Shown piece after piece: positions 23,421 to 35,984 of a stretch of 64,000 nucleotides of DNA. The notes under the pieces were generated by a model, which saw nothing but the letters and a program-made list of their open reading frames with translations, ran no database searches and was not told the origin of the DNA. Numbering within the stretch: position 1 is the first letter of the stretch; every line of letters starts with the position of its first letter. Location: the NCBI GenBank assembly GCA_015680685.1, contig MNCI01021000.1, positions 310,887 to 374,886 on the forward strand, read 5' to 3'. The stretch is from Gnetum montanum (taxonomy: Eukaryota > Streptophyta > Gnetopsida > Gnetales > Gnetaceae). The translations under genes and the position numbers were made by a program.

Positions 23421-24560
23421 TAACTTAGCTATCTATGTGTACTTTGATGGTAAGTGTGGATCAAGAACTTAGAAGGTGGTTAAATAAGTTCCCTAATTAA
23501 AATTTCTGTAGCCACCAAAATCAAACATAAAATTTACATGGTTTCCCAACTTGGGTAGTCAACACATGGAGGGTAGATTCCATGCACACCTTTAGAATTT
23601 TTTTCTTGAGAAATGTGGTTTGAAAGGGACTACAAAATTTACAAAATTTGAGCTCTACTTTAGAGAGCTTCATCGTTGTGAAACCTGTGAACTCCACAAG
23701 GTTCCAACAAGTTCAAAATGTAAATCAAAGAATTTCATAACTTGTAAAAATGTGAGATACACTCTAGAGTATTTTATTGCACAAAATCCTTCAACTTTGT
23801 AAGGTCCTAACGAGCTCAACAAAGATGCCTTCCCATAAGATGAACATCAGCCTTGTAGGGCTACAAGAAAGAATGAAAAAGAACAAGGAAACATTGTAAC
23901 TTGATTTATAAATCCTTACACTTGAATCTCAATACAATCAATACAAGAAAATGATAATACAATGAAGAGAAAAAACAAATTCAAATAGAATAGCCAATGA
24001 TGAATCTTTCAATGAATAGTACTTTTTTGATTCCCAATATTTTCACTTTGTTTTATAGCCTTAGAGTTTTCAAAAACATCTTAGAATTTGAGAAAAGGCT
24101 ATTAAATGGCTAGTGTAGATGTCTACTTTAAAGATGAAATATCTATTTGTAAACACCCCCAACACAAAAAAGATGTCTATCTAAAAATTGAGATGGTTAC
24201 AGAGAGATGTTTGCCTATAGATGTTTACTTTCTTAGATAGATGTATGCTATTATAGTGAGACGTCTATCCTCAAAATACACTTTGAGATCTAGAGAATTT
24301 TATTTGACTTCTCAACTTTTAGCAAGTCCTTGAAACATCTCTATTTGGTACATAGAATCCATTTTCATCCATGCTCTCATCTTGTACATTTGGTCTTAAT
24401 TCTGTCATTGTAGTTCATGTTCTAGTGATCTTGTTTCTCTATTTGAAGTCCTTTCTTATGATCTTGCAAGACCGAAATCCCACACATACATTTTCCATTT
24501 TCACTAAGGGTTTAACATACCAAAAATTCAATAGTAAGAAAATTAGGAATTACTTGTAGT
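23421..24560 (-). repeat. Probable minus-strand LTR
   Basis: Non-coding. A minus-strand TATA-like box (GGCTATAAAAC, about 24050-24060) is preceded in that orientation by a U3-like zone with AGATGTCT at 24117 and 24171 and AGACGTCT at 24260, the motif seen in the LTR at 5730-6671. Ends were not resolved. Confidence 0.35.
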
Positions 24561-25540
24561 CTTTATTTTGATGTTGTAATACTTACTTTTGATGTAATAG
24601 ATGTTATAGGTTTATTTGTATGAAGAAAAAATATCTTAGAAGGTTAGGAATTAAGAAAATTTCCAAAAAGCATAATAGGGGGTCAATAGCCTTCATGTAA
24701 AATCCAAGATTCAAGAGGTAAAATTGTCTCCAAAAAATTATAAATATACTATATCCCTTTCATTGTAAATTTTCTTGCTTTTATAGTTTAACTTGAAGTA
24801 AATAGAAGCTCTCAATTCCTTCAATTCTTGAGTGTTTAGATTTCAATCTTTGTGTGCTTGAGAAAGCTCTCATATCTTTCCCTTCATCTATTTTCTCACA
24901 TTATTGTAGCATTATAATCTTATTTGAGGAGTAAATACCTTCTCATAGTTTCTTCTTCCAAGTGCTTTGAATCGTTACTCTCATAGTTCCTTATAATTTC
25001 TTGCATTTTCACAAGATTATCACATGTATATTTTAATTTCAAGTTTCCTCAAGTTTCTGTGTTTAAATTCATGTATGCTTATGTTTCTAATTACTTTTGA
25101 AAGATTTTACAAATGTTTTTATGTTTTAATTCTATGGATTCACTTCACAATTTTAGATTCAAGTCAAGTTTCATGTTCTTATTTATGGAGTTTTTTTCTT
25201 TTCATGTAAGTTTGATGTAAAAGCATAAATCTCTATTTTCATGTGCTTATTTTAAGTTTCTTTATCTTTTTTTATGTCCATTATAATTTTTTTAAAATCA
25301 TCTAGAGTCATTTTCAATTAAATTAATAGCTTATGCATGCTCATGCTAGTTTTGTGCTTTCAACATTCATAAGTAGAATTCAAGGATAAATTGTTATTTG
25401 TATTGTAATTACAACAAGCTTCATCATGTTTATCAATTGTAAAACATGTTATCAGTCATAATTTATCATGTAGTTTCATTTATTCTTAAATTATTATTAA
25501 AGGTTAGTTTTAGCATCGTTCTGTATTTCCTATAGGTTCA
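24561..25540. other. Gene-free AT-rich DNA
   Basis: No domain or RNA gene seen. Given the copia primer site at 26095, part of this may belong to the 5' LTR of that element, but no second copy is available to set the start. Confidence 0.35.
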
Positions 25541-25559
25541 CAACTCATAAACAAGTTCA

Positions 25560-26093
25560 GCATGAATCAAGGTATACATAGAGATATATTTAGGTGACTA
25601 TGACTTTACCATGATTCATAGTGAGGACCAAACCTTTATCATGATTCATGATGCTTGGCCATGACATCATCATGGTCAATGATACTTAGCCAAAACTTTA
25701 CCATTACCTTTGGTGCTTGAACATGATCTTACCATGACTTGTGGTCCACTTATGGTTTGCTTATGGGAAAAATTGAAGTATAAAAAATGTACTATAGAGG
25801 TTAGAACATTCACCACAACTTGTGGCTAATTTTTGATATTTTCAAACCTAATTTCTCCTTATTTAAGGTAGATCATAACCTATGATGGGCTTATGATAAA
25901 CTAACATGAATTAATCATGACTCATGATCAATAATCATGACCCATGGTTTGAGATCATAACTCATGAAATTACACACTATGACCTTCAACCAACTCATGA
26001 TCAATTTATGGTGGTAAACAATGACTCCTTTCAAGCTAAAATTTATACTACTATAATATTATAGGATCCTTATTCTACTACCATCCTCTAACA
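25560..26093 (+). repeat. 3' part of the copia 5' LTR with CATGANTCATG words
   Basis: The end is set by CA at 26092-26093, one base before a tRNA-iMet-type primer site. The stretch carries repeated near-palindromes such as ATCATGACTCATGAT (about 25914) and CCATGATTCATAG, similar in core to those in the 14502-20121 LTRs although the two elements are otherwise unrelated. No 3' LTR copy is recognised after the pol gene. Confidence 0.5.
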
Positions 26094-26094
26094 G

Positions 26095-26106
26095 TGGTAT
26101 TAAAGC
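26095..26106 (+). other. Primer-binding site (tRNA-iMet type)
   Basis: TGGTATTAAAGC matches the canonical TGGTATCAGAGC at ten of twelve positions. It follows an LTR-type CA end and precedes a copia gag. Confidence 0.7.
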
Positions 26107-26199
26107 TAAGAAGTTGTTGATCAGAAGGTAAAATAAAAGAGCATCCAAAGATATTTCTAATTATTCTATTATTTTTAATTAATCTCAAGATTTTTATTA

Positions 26200-27100
26200 T
26201 TAGTTTCATTTGGTCAAGTCACTATTTCAAATTAATGAGTGTTGGTTTTATTTTTACAATGATCTTGTACTTTCTTCAAATGTTAATGCTCTAACTAGAA
26301 AATAATGAAGGAAATTCGCTAGAGATACTAAGATAAACATTTTTGCTAAGATGATTATTTATAAAAGTTATACTAACATCATTGTGGCAAAAATTGTAAT
26401 TTAAAATCATTAAATACAATGTTAGGATTCCCTTAAAGAGTAGTATAAGGAAAATGAGACCAATATAAAGATTAAAGAGTTAAAAGTATAGGTAGAGTTT
26501 GAGAACATGAAGGCCCAAGAAGGCTATCTTGTTGAAAATTTTCTTGAAAATATCACTTCATATCTTAGGAATCTTGAAGTGTATAATTGTAATTACTCCA
26601 TGTACCAAATGTTTCTTAAAGTCATGTCAATGTTATATGATATGTATATGTTTATCAATGTCATTGAAAACATAGTCCAAATAAAAGACCTCTCTACTTA
26701 TACTTTGGATGAACTTGTATGAAGGCTCAGAGCTTTATGACAGTTGAAAATATTCTTATCATTAAGAAAAGATAATCTCTATGTAGCTTAAAATTCTCCA
26801 ATAGGTATAGTTTAAGGAAGAAGAAAAAGAGAAAGGGAAAATTCTAAAAGAGTGAAGCATCATCTCAAGAGAGTTTTTCATCAATCTCAAGATATTTTTT
26901 CTTCCTCCTTTGTTAGAAGTTGGTTCTTATACCTCCTCTTGAGTGAATGAGCCATAAGAGGAAGAAGAGGAGGTATAAGAACCAACTTCTAACACAGGAG
27001 TAACATCTTTAAATCATATTTAAAAACTTCATGATGTAAATTTTGTAACAAAAAATATCACATGAATGAAATGTCTTGGTGGAAAATGGGGTTACAAAAT
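26200..27100 (+). pseudogene. gag: Ty1/copia gag with degenerate zinc knuckle
   Basis: The frame shows the copia-gag order. An open stretch (26507-26722) reads through the VENFLENITSYLRNLE and IKDLSTYTLDELV blocks typical of the copia gag (UBN2-like) domain. A basic Lys/Arg-rich zone (26810-26860) follows, then a knuckle at about 27037-27087 of the form Cys-x2-Cys-x4-His-x4, with the final Cys replaced by Ser. A 30-bp foldback (26911-26994) sits between capsid and knuckle, and in-frame stops are common. The product would be capsid/nucleocapsid of a virus-like particle; it is not functional here. Confidence 0.7.
26911..26994. repeat. Perfect 30-bp inverted repeat (foldback) inside copia gag
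   Basis: Bases 26911-26940 and 26965-26994 are exact reverse complements (start TGTTAGAAGTTGGTTC), separated by 24 bases. In an otherwise heavily mutated pseudogene, exact identity of both arms suggests a recent templated inverted duplication or an assembly artefact. Confidence 0.9.
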
Positions 27101-27599
27101 CTCATCATTTAAGAAGGAAACAATCAAGCATAACAAGATGATTCTTCATTAGCCTAGGATTAGGGTAGGCAAGTAGATGATGGCCCTAATACTAATTTTT
27201 TTTCTTTCTACATATATAATAAGATTATTCCTTATAAATGAATAATTAATAGTAGTAATAATCATATGACTTCTCATAAAGGATGTTTCATAGAGTATAA
27301 AGATGATAAGAGTTGTGGATCAATTAAACCAGGTGATTAAGCTTATTGAAAAATTGAAGACATTAGAAAGATTCAAATTGTTCTTAATAATTATCTTCCA
27401 ATCCAAGTGTGTGATGTATTTTATGTATCTTAATTTTCTAATTCTATCCTAAATTGATAAAATGTCAAGAAAAGGTAATAATATTATCTTTGAGAATGAT
27501 GAATGCATCATCTTAAATGATCATGATCTAGTAGTAAATATTTCTTTATTCAAATATTAGATCTATTATTCTAGAGTAATGTACTCCACTCAAGTAAGT

Positions 27600-28560
27600 C
27601 AAACTCAAGAGTCCTCAAAGCATAACAAGGAAAAATTATGTCATTAGAGTCTTGCTCATGTCTCCTACTCCAACCTTCATAAGCTCATCAAGAATCAAAA
27701 ATCCGTTACAGTGAAGTTTTAAGAAGCATCTCAAAATCTATGTGATTCATGTCAAAAGGGCAATAAGAAGACACTTCCACATCACAACACAAGTAAAAGG
27801 AGGCAAAATATCTTTAGATTGAAACTTCATAAATGTTATGGGTCCAATTATCACCATTTTTCATGAACAATGTAAATATTTATTGATGATTTCTCTAGGT
27901 ACACATGGACCTACATCCTCCACTCCAGAGATGAAGTATTTAATGTCTTTCAAAATCTTAGGAAATTGGTGGAGAATATCCTTGACTTAAAAATTAAATT
28001 CATAAGAATTGATAAAGGACGTAAATTTATAAATAATAATTTTTATGAATTTTGTAATAATTATGACATTTCAAAAGAAATAAAATATGGGTCTGAAACA
28101 TATAGTAATTGAGTGGTTAAAATGAAGAATTATATGATCCAAGAGATCTGTAGATATTTGTTGAAGCATTTCTTCCTCACTAATTTCTATTAGAATGAGG
28201 TAGTCCACATAGCCACTTATATATTAAGTAGGATCACTATGTCATCCATATATGAGAAAACTTCCTATGAACTATTGTATAATAAGTTGTCAGATATCTC
28301 TAATCTTAAAGTTTTTGAATCTATATGCTATGTAAAGATCCTTAATACTCTTGTAGGGAAGCTAGATGGTAGAGGGAAGAAGTGTGCCTTTCTTAGATAT
28401 GATTCTAGGACAAGTAACTAAAAGTTCTTTAAATTACTTGAGAAGAAACATATATCAAGGAGTATAATTTTTTATCAAAAAACCTTACCATTTGACTCCT
28501 TCTACAGCTATGAAGAAGACAAGAAGAAGAACAAAGAGGCTTGTGAGTCAAGACCATGAA
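27600..28560 (+). pseudogene. pol: Ty1/copia integrase (decayed)
   Basis: The pre-integrase and zinc region reads with a SYSNLHKLIKNQK block (about 27665) and LCDSCQKG (about 27740). The catalytic core includes IFIDDFSRYTWTY (about 27880), FNVFQNLRKLVENI, IRIDKGRKF (about 28010, second catalytic Asp region), and the downstream NEVVHIATYILSR and TSYELLYNKL blocks. The C-terminal part has FESICYVK and KCAFLRYDSRTSN (28420). This order before RT identifies Ty1/copia. The frame is nearly continuous for long runs but carries several stops, and the glycine/glutamate-containing motifs are altered. Confidence 0.85.
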
Positions 28561-28639
28561 TGGAGAAGGACCATTTTGCATTATGAATTATAGATAGTAA
28601 CTTCAAAAGAATGTGCATAATAAGAAAAGAAAAATATAA

Positions 28640-30130
28640 TGTTGCCTATTCAACCTTAATTAATGAATCATAAGGTATGAATCAAGTCCTAAAAATCAAA
28701 GAATAAAAGAATACAATGTAAAACTAGTATGAATCAATCATGTAGAATAACACATGATTATTAGTGGACAAACCAAAGTGTAATAAGTTTATTGATAGTA
28801 ACTAGGTGTTTAAAATAAAATTTTATAAACACTAAAACATTTCTACTCATAATTCAAGGTTGTTATCAAGGAGATTTAATCAAAATAATTACATTAACTA
28901 TGAAGAAATCTTTACCATTATTGCAAGATTCAAAATGATCATGCCCATGATCTTCATAGTAGCCCATCTCAAAGTCAAAATGTACAAATGAATATCAATT
29001 AAATCTTCTTCAATATTATGCTAGAAGAATTCTACGTCCTCCAATTAAAAGAGTTTGAAACTCAAGTGCAAGAAGAGAAAGTACGCAAGCTACACAAGGC
29101 TCTCTATGTACTTAATTAAGATCCAAGAGCTTGATTCCATAGAATCAATGATTTTATTCTTAAGAGTGAACACTAAATTTGTATGGTTGAGCCTACTCTC
29201 TACTTCAAGCATGTATGAATTAATGTAATTTTAGTTTCTCTATATGTTGATAACTTGATCTTTCTACCTGGCTCTTAAAAATTAATTTCAAAATTTAGGA
29301 AAGACATGAAAGAATAATTTGAGATGAAGGATATAGGAGTACTAAGATACTTCTAAAACATCCATGTGGAGAAAGATGAGAATTCATTAAAGATTCATAA
29401 AAAAAATATGCTCAAAACATCATAGAAATATATGGCCTAAAAGATTCAAGAATAGTCATCACTCTACTCCCTCCAAACCTTAAACTACAACTTAAAGACA
29501 AAAGTTCCTTGGTTTATGCTTCTATCTATAGAAGCATGATAAGATTCTGAAGGTTTCTTTATCATTCAAATATTTATATTGAATTTTTTGATCCATGAAA
29601 GAACCTATACTTAGACAAATGAATGCCCTTAATCATTTCTTAACACATGTAAAGGGACCATGGATTTTTCTATAAAATGTTTCAAATGTGATGAAACCTT
29701 CTATGCACTTTATGATGCTTATTGGGATGGATATATTCAAGAAGAAAGTCTACATTAGGTTCAATAATCTTTCATGGGGCCAAAACCCATATATTTGAGT
29801 AGCAATAAGTAGAATGATAGAGCCTTATCATCATGTGAGGCTAAATTTATTACAATGGTATATTACATAGAACATATTTTATGGCTCAAGAAGCTCTTCA
29901 TTCAAGTAGGCTTCAAATTCATTTTGTCCATTAAGCTTATGGTAGATAACACATCAATAATTCAACTCTCAAAGAATAATGTCCTCACAAAATGTCAAAG
30001 CATGTTAACATTAAAGACTGCTTCACCAAGCATGAAGTAAACAAGGGTAATATCTTATTCAAGTATGTGTCTACTCAAGATTAATTGGTTGATTTCCTTA
30101 TATAGCCTCTTCAAACATATAATTTGAACT
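28640..30130 (+). pseudogene. pol: Ty1/copia reverse transcriptase and RNase H (decayed)
   Basis: RT starts near 28680. Recognisable blocks are LLSRRFNQNNYINYEEIF (about 28860), LHKALYVLN (about 29090) and SLYVDNLIF near 29240, where the catalytic YVDD has become YVDN. A FEMKDIGVLRYF block (about 29320) follows. RNase H spans about 29690-30130, with YALYDAYWDGY, SSCEAKFI (about 29845) and a final KHVNIKDCF ... YVSTQD block near 30000-30070, the usual end of copia pol. Stops and a substituted catalytic residue make it inactive. No 3' LTR was recognised downstream. Confidence 0.85.
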
Positions 30131-30214
30131 ATCTAATTTTTTGTGACACTTTGGAGTCCCTTCATATCATCAAAGTTGCAATCCCTAACTCAACATAAAA
30201 AATTACTTAGGTAG

Positions 30215-31040
30215 GGGTTCTTTCAAACTTGAGTTTAGGTGTTTGGTGGTCTCTAGAAACACAAAGGCTTAGCTACCTCCAAATAAGACTTAGTGGTTTT
30301 ATGAGCAATCTATTTTTAGATTTACACTTACTATAAATCTTATACTATCTTAAATTTTTAATAGAAAATCACAGTTTAAAAGGGGATTCAAATTTCAAAA
30401 CTCTATTCTATAAGCCAAAATAAGTTTTGACTACATCAAAGCAACTTAGCACATATGGTATTGATCATAAGATATCTATACCAATCATTCCTTTCATTGA
30501 ATGTTTAGAAAAAATCCTACAAATCTATTGCCAATATTCCCTAAAGAAATTCCACAAGAAGAACTAGAAATAGAGCAAGATCCATTGGGTTTATCGTATA
30601 AAATAGTATGATTGGATGAGATATTAAACATTAAAATGAGATATCACCAATATGAAAGAACACTTTGATATATGAAGTTATTCTAATTAATCAACAACAA
30701 CAAAAATTACTAAATTTATTGGTTATAACAAGAAATTCAAATAATTCCAAGGAAATTAAACGCAAGATACACTATGATTTTACCAATATCTAAAAAACAA
30801 TGATAAAAAGAAAAATTAAAAGTAACTTTCAAATTAGAGACAAAAGCTAAAAGAAATCTTACTTAAAATTTCCATTATAAAATCAATAGTATCTTTAATA
30901 TTTTTTCTTCTTTTGGCCCCTGTGTGTCCTTTATTATTTTTATTCCAAAAAGGCCTTGCATTTATATATCAAGAAATTAGGCCTCTAGTCCAGATAATTG
31001 ATCTCTTTTACTATTGGCCCAATCTAAAAATTCAATGGTC
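30215..31040. other. Unassigned DNA between the copia and Tat-like elements
   Basis: A purine run AAAAGGGGAT near 30376 could be a relic polypurine tract of the copia element, but the sequence after it does not resemble the copia 5' LTR at 25560-26093. Nothing else was recognised. Confidence 0.35.
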
Positions 31041-31049
31041 TTTGCATTG

Positions 31050-32306
31050 TCATGATCCAAAGGTTCCCTTCTACCTTTAACTGCATTAATATTGGTCAAA
31101 AATATTTCTTCTTGTTCTTTCATGGCCATTAGAACATGGAAACACCCAAGGAAAATTCATGTTACAACCCATACCCAAAAATTTTGTAATTTAGTGAAGA
31201 AAATAAAGTTAGATGCAATTACCTTATTTTCCCCAAAATTATTAGATCATGATCCTATATTACTATTATTTAAGATAGTTTTTAATATAAAATATGAGAT
31301 GTGTAGCCTATACATTTTAAATCTCATACATCCTAGCTTGTGGAGGCCGAATAATGTTTCACAAGCTATAATTGCCTTATATTCCAGCTTGTGCAAGTTC
31401 TAGGTTCCAAGTATTCTAGCTTGTGGGGATTAAAAGTTGCTTCTAGAACTACAAAATTTAATATTTTAATTCCACACACTGAGCACTACAATTACACATG
31501 TTGGATGACCTATGAAAACAACCTATGATATTTGGGTTTTAGCTTCATATGTTGGTGATCCTAGTTCCACATGCTAGGTAACATGTGGAGGTAGTGTATG
31601 GCATAGGAAAATTAGCTATAATTGCTCACACATTGTAGAAAGGCATTTTGAACATGGTAGAATTTTCCCAAAATCTATTAAAAATCATGGCAAAATTAAT
31701 CAGTAGCAAATCAAGGATCCATAAGCTATTTAAACAAGAATTTGTCTCATGGAAAAGACTGTTTTGAAAAACTTGCAATAAGCTAGAATGTGATACTTTT
31801 AGAGTGGTTAAAATACCCAAGAGCCAATAATCACTTTCTTCCTAGCATAGATCAAAGTAGTAGATCAATTAGTGATGAGAAAAGTTCAAAGGGTAGATTA
31901 TATAGAATACTTGAGGATAGATCTGGCTACAGAACATATCCTACAAACTATATTGAGTTGCAAGCATTTTTTCCTTGAGCTCTTGGGAAATAAAGCCTTA
32001 AAACTTATATTCTCTAAGCTTTGTTTCTATGAAGTTTTTATCATTTTAGTACAGGTCTGTAGTTTCATTTATTTGCTACATTTTGCTTTACATTTCTCTA
32101 TGCTCATATCCAACATGTAAACTCACTTTTCATATGCTACAAATTTTTATTACACACATTGATAATGAATTTATAATTCATTAGGTGATTGAAAAAAATT
32201 TCTAGGGTGCTTCAGATCCTTTTTTAAAGTCTTGTGAATCTAAAGTTAAAACTATTCCTACTCTAAAACTTTTGGCTATCTAGCACTAAATTTTTTAGGT
32301 GCTATA
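31050..32306 (+). repeat. Tat-like gypsy LTR, copy 1 (5' LTR)
   Basis: Homologous in order and spacing to 40441-41717 (plus), 34561-35705 (minus) and 53080-54155 (plus). Shared landmarks are an AATTTTGTAATTTRGTG block near 31190, a CTAGCTTGTGG/TTAYGRAAGC zone, a GATTGAAAAA...GTGCTTCAGATCC block near 32190, and a final CACTAAATTTTT before the primer site. The start is placed by alignment and is approximate. Confidence 0.65.
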
Positions 32307-32312
32307 GTTTTA

Positions 32313-32331
32313 TGGTGCTAGAAGCAGGACC
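32313..32331 (+). other. Primer-binding site of the Tat-like family, copy 1
   Basis: TGGTGCTAGAAGCAGGACC directly follows the LTR. Equivalent sites are CGCACTAAAAGGAGGGCC at 54162 and, in minus sense, TAGTAGTATAAGGAGGGCC at 34560. The three imply an ancestral TGGCGCTAGAAGGAGGGCC-type site. I do not assign the tRNA. Confidence 0.6.
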
Positions 32332-32389
32332 TTTGCTTACCTTTTTCACTAAACCTAATTCAAATTTTTTCCATGAAGCTATCACAAGA

Positions 32390-34530
32390 GGGTGTTAGTT
32401 ATCTTGGATCATAGGCTCATTAGTAGTGGAAAGAAACACCCTAATGACAAATGGTTTTTTGGGAAGTATAGGTGGTGGTATCCTTATGACAAAAGGAGTT
32501 CTTGAACTAGTTGAAGTGAAGCCCTTTCGTCACGAGGGGATATCCAAACCATAAATGAATCCCTGGTAGGTTTAGAGTTATTATTAACATTGAACATAGC
32601 AATGGTATAGGGGTTATTATTAGCATTTAGCAAGTCATTGTATAGTTGCATGTTATAGTTCTAGGACCTAATCGAGTTGGATGTATCTATGACTAATTCA
32701 CCATTATCTATCATTTTATGAAAATCATCTTTTGAATCCAAGAAAAATTTATTGTCATGGCTAAGTAGCTAATGGTAATGGTAGAATTGGTCTAGTTTAA
32801 AGTATTTGGGCATGGGTGGATCATCCTTTGTGGGTACAGTGGGATCTTTAGAAATCTCACATAAGCAATCATGCCTCTTATGAGGATTCTTTGTTAGTAG
32901 TTTATATTGGATACAGTCACTCTTGAATAACTAATCAAGAAGCTTGAATGATTTTATAGGTATTTTTATGTATTTAGATTAGTCCTTTTCAAAGTTTGTC
33001 CTAGGAGTGTTAGAGGTGGAAGCATGTAATACTGATGGTTGAGCAATGGTGGCAAGGACCTTTGGTTGCATGGTCATTGATCCCTGTGTTATTTTTTTTC
33101 TTTGTCCACAATGGCCATGACTTCATGATTCAATTTTTTCTTACTCTCATATCTTGTTGTATGTTGGTTCTTGTACATTATGTATGTTGGATTGTTACTA
33201 GCTTCTATGGCATCTTCTATGTTTTTGATTTAGGCAAAGGCTTGGCTAAGTAACTGTTCACTGAGATTGGTGCACTACTATAATGGGTGTTGAGATGAAC
33301 ATGGTAGGGAAGAAGGGAGAAGACTAAAAATCTTGGTTCATAGAGGACACATGAGGTGTGGAGTTAGGGATGGTTGCTTATGGATTTATCTATTGGAAAA
33401 GATTTCCTATGAATGTGTTCAATTCATGCTTTGTTTCAAACTCATCTTGGTCCTCTTAGTCTTGGTCTAAGCTAATCTCTTCACTTTCCTTGTCAATGTC
33501 CACTAGTTATGTTAGGGTGCATATATGAAAGTTCATTAGTTCAATTTGGTCATAGGTTGAGGAAATGTACTCTTTCCTATTTTGGTGGATGATCTTGAAT
33601 TGATGTTTGGGCTCTACTTTGATATGTGGGATGATGAGAATAGCTTGGATCTTAGTGCAAATGAACTTATAGTACTCCTCATTAATATTTTCATAATCTA
33701 GATTTTGGCCCCTCCACCTAAGGAATTATCTATGTTCTACCACTATCAAATCCCAGGATCATCAATACAAATGGATTCTTGATTAGAGGACATGTGTAGG
33801 AAGTTGTATGGTAACATGGTGGAATGACTAAAAGGCATAAAAGATGTAAGGCCAATGTATCAGAATCCTAACATATGAACTCTAATGTGTAAGTGTTTCA
33901 AGTTGTGAAAATCTCAACGTATAAGCCAAGCTTGTATTAAGCTACCTTGTAAAATGTATTAAGCTAACTTGTAAAATGTGTTAAGCTAACTTGTAAAATG
34001 TAATAAGCTAAAATTATAAAAGTTCCAAATTTTTAAAGTGCCAACATATTTAGAGTTTCAACTTATGAAATTACCACATATTAATTGCAATTGTAATGAA
34101 AAATTAAAAATTAAAAACTTCTCATAAAATTTTCTAATGTTTAGCTATGTTGGAAAAATAGAAAATGGGCTTCAATGTGTGAAACTAAACATAGGAAAAT
34201 TACAAGGTTTAGGTGAAGGAACTAAGGAAACCAATATGCATAACAACTATAAAAATCAATTTTTAAACTTCCTAGAGTAGGGAGTTGAGGTGGTGGTGTG
34301 CATTGCAATGATTAAAATTAATTTTTTCAAAAAACTGTATATTTGTAGGAAAGAGGGACAACACTACAACTATGAAAATGTAATGGGAAAATTCTTTCTT
34401 AAGCTCAAAATTTATTTTATTTTTAGACATTGGAGTTTTGGAAAACCCAAAACAATTTTTGATGTATGAAATATGTTGACAAGCAATGGTAGAAATAGGC
34501 AATGGATTGGAGGATAGGTTTTAAGAAATA
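32390..34530 (-). pseudogene. gag: Tat-like gag on the minus strand (decayed)
   Basis: In minus sense the gag starts near 34500 and ends near 32400. Evidence comes from matching the plus-strand gag of the same family at 54600-56900: blocks LRWRGQNLDYENINEEYY (about 33700), KDDPPMPKYFKLDQFYHYH (about 32800), DDFHKMIDNGELV (about 32710), NNNPYTIAMFNV (about 32610) and SPRDERA (about 32540) have direct counterparts there. Its own primer site and LTR lie to the right. It stops about 80 bp short of the opposite-strand primer site at 32313, so the two elements face each other. Confidence 0.7.
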
Positions 34531-34540
34531 ATTCAGGCAA

Positions 34541-34560
34541 AGGCCCTCCTTATACTACTA
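34541..34560 (-). other. Primer-binding site of the Tat-like family, minus strand
   Basis: On the minus strand this reads TAGTAGTATAAGGAGGGCCT, a diverged form of the family primer site, immediately after the minus-strand LTR end at 34561 and before the minus-strand gag. Confidence 0.55.
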
Positions 34561-35705
34561 GAAACTCTAATGACTGGAAAAATCGATGCTAGAAAATCAA
34601 AAATCTCAGTGTAGCAAAGTTTAACCCTAGATCCAACAAGCCTTGAAAAAGGATCCAAAGTACCTAAAATAAAGGAAAATCCAAATGTTTAAATAAAAGG
34701 TATAGCATAGCAACTAGAATAGAGGGAAAAGAAAAAATTACAAAGCAAGTAATCACTACAAATTTTTGTTCTAATTACTTTGATAAATAAAATGTTGGAA
34801 ATAAAGGTTCAAAAAATATAGATTATGTGTTTTGAAAACTTGGGAAATATAAGAACTACTTTGAGTTTTAATGAAGATTACAAGATGCATTTTGCTACAA
34901 TATTCACACAAATATGCTGCTGAACTTTAGTTGTCACTGATTTTCTCTACTATGATAGGCTACAGTGGTTGGAGAAATAGCTATGGAATTTTAAATTTTT
35001 GCTCTACTCTAAAAGTCTCTAGTATTTTTGAAATAAAAATGATTTAAAATTCCTTAAAATAATGTAAACTTTTGCTTAAATAGGATGTGAATGTTTTTAT
35101 TTTTTCTTGATATGATTTTGCCATGATTTCTAACTAATTCTGCCACATTTTGGAAGCTTTTGATGACCAACATCTACAACATATCATACACCACCATCTT
35201 TGAATTTTTTGGGCTGAAATACCCATGTATTTAACACTTTCCACCACAAAAAATTACAGCCTATGAACCACCAATGTATGCAACGTTTCTTGCCAAATTT
35301 GATGTCACATTTGCACTATTTTCATGGCCCAAAATCTAATGTATATGCCACCAACTTTTTTGGCCTTTTGTTGCCCATTTTGGTAACATATTAGCATTTT
35401 GAGCCATCACACGTTATCTTAAATGAAATTTACAACTTGTGGGTTATAAAATTCATTTTACACATGAGAAATTATATGAAAATTTGCATGAATAATGCTA
35501 TGGGTTAATATTTTTTATAGAAAAATAGATAAGTATTTTTACCTTTAAATTTCCATCAAATTACAATGCAAATTCTAGGCTACTAGGCATCTTATGCATA
35601 ATACAAATTTTCTTTGTCATGCTTTAGCACCATTCTCTATCATTTTAACATTTTTTGATAATTATGCAATACATATGTTAGTTAATGTGCTTTTGTTGAC
35701 ATGCA
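34561..35705 (-). repeat. Tat-like gypsy LTR, copy 2 (minus strand)
   Basis: In reverse complement it matches the other family LTRs. GTAATTTGATGGAAATTT with the following AAAGGTAAAAATA (about 35565-35535) aligns to 40580, and the GTACTTTGGATCC plus GTTGGATCTAGGGTT zone near the end aligns to 32210 and 41640. The start (right end on the map) is approximate. Confidence 0.6.
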
Positions 35706-35984
35706 ACACTAAATCATGAATACATGGAATCAATTTGACCAACTACTGAACTTAACAAGATCCTATGATGATATGAAATGATCAATTAAACTAGAATGAC
35801 TAGATCTTGAACCTAGGAGCTTGTTTGATCATATATCCTCAATATACAAGTCCCTATAGTTATCTAAGTACATAGTTTAAACCCTTGACATAGAGACCAG
35901 AGACATCATGGAAGACACTCTTGTTGAAATTTCCATTACAACCCATAATGGTAAGGAAAAAAATGCTTAAACTAAGTTTCTCAC

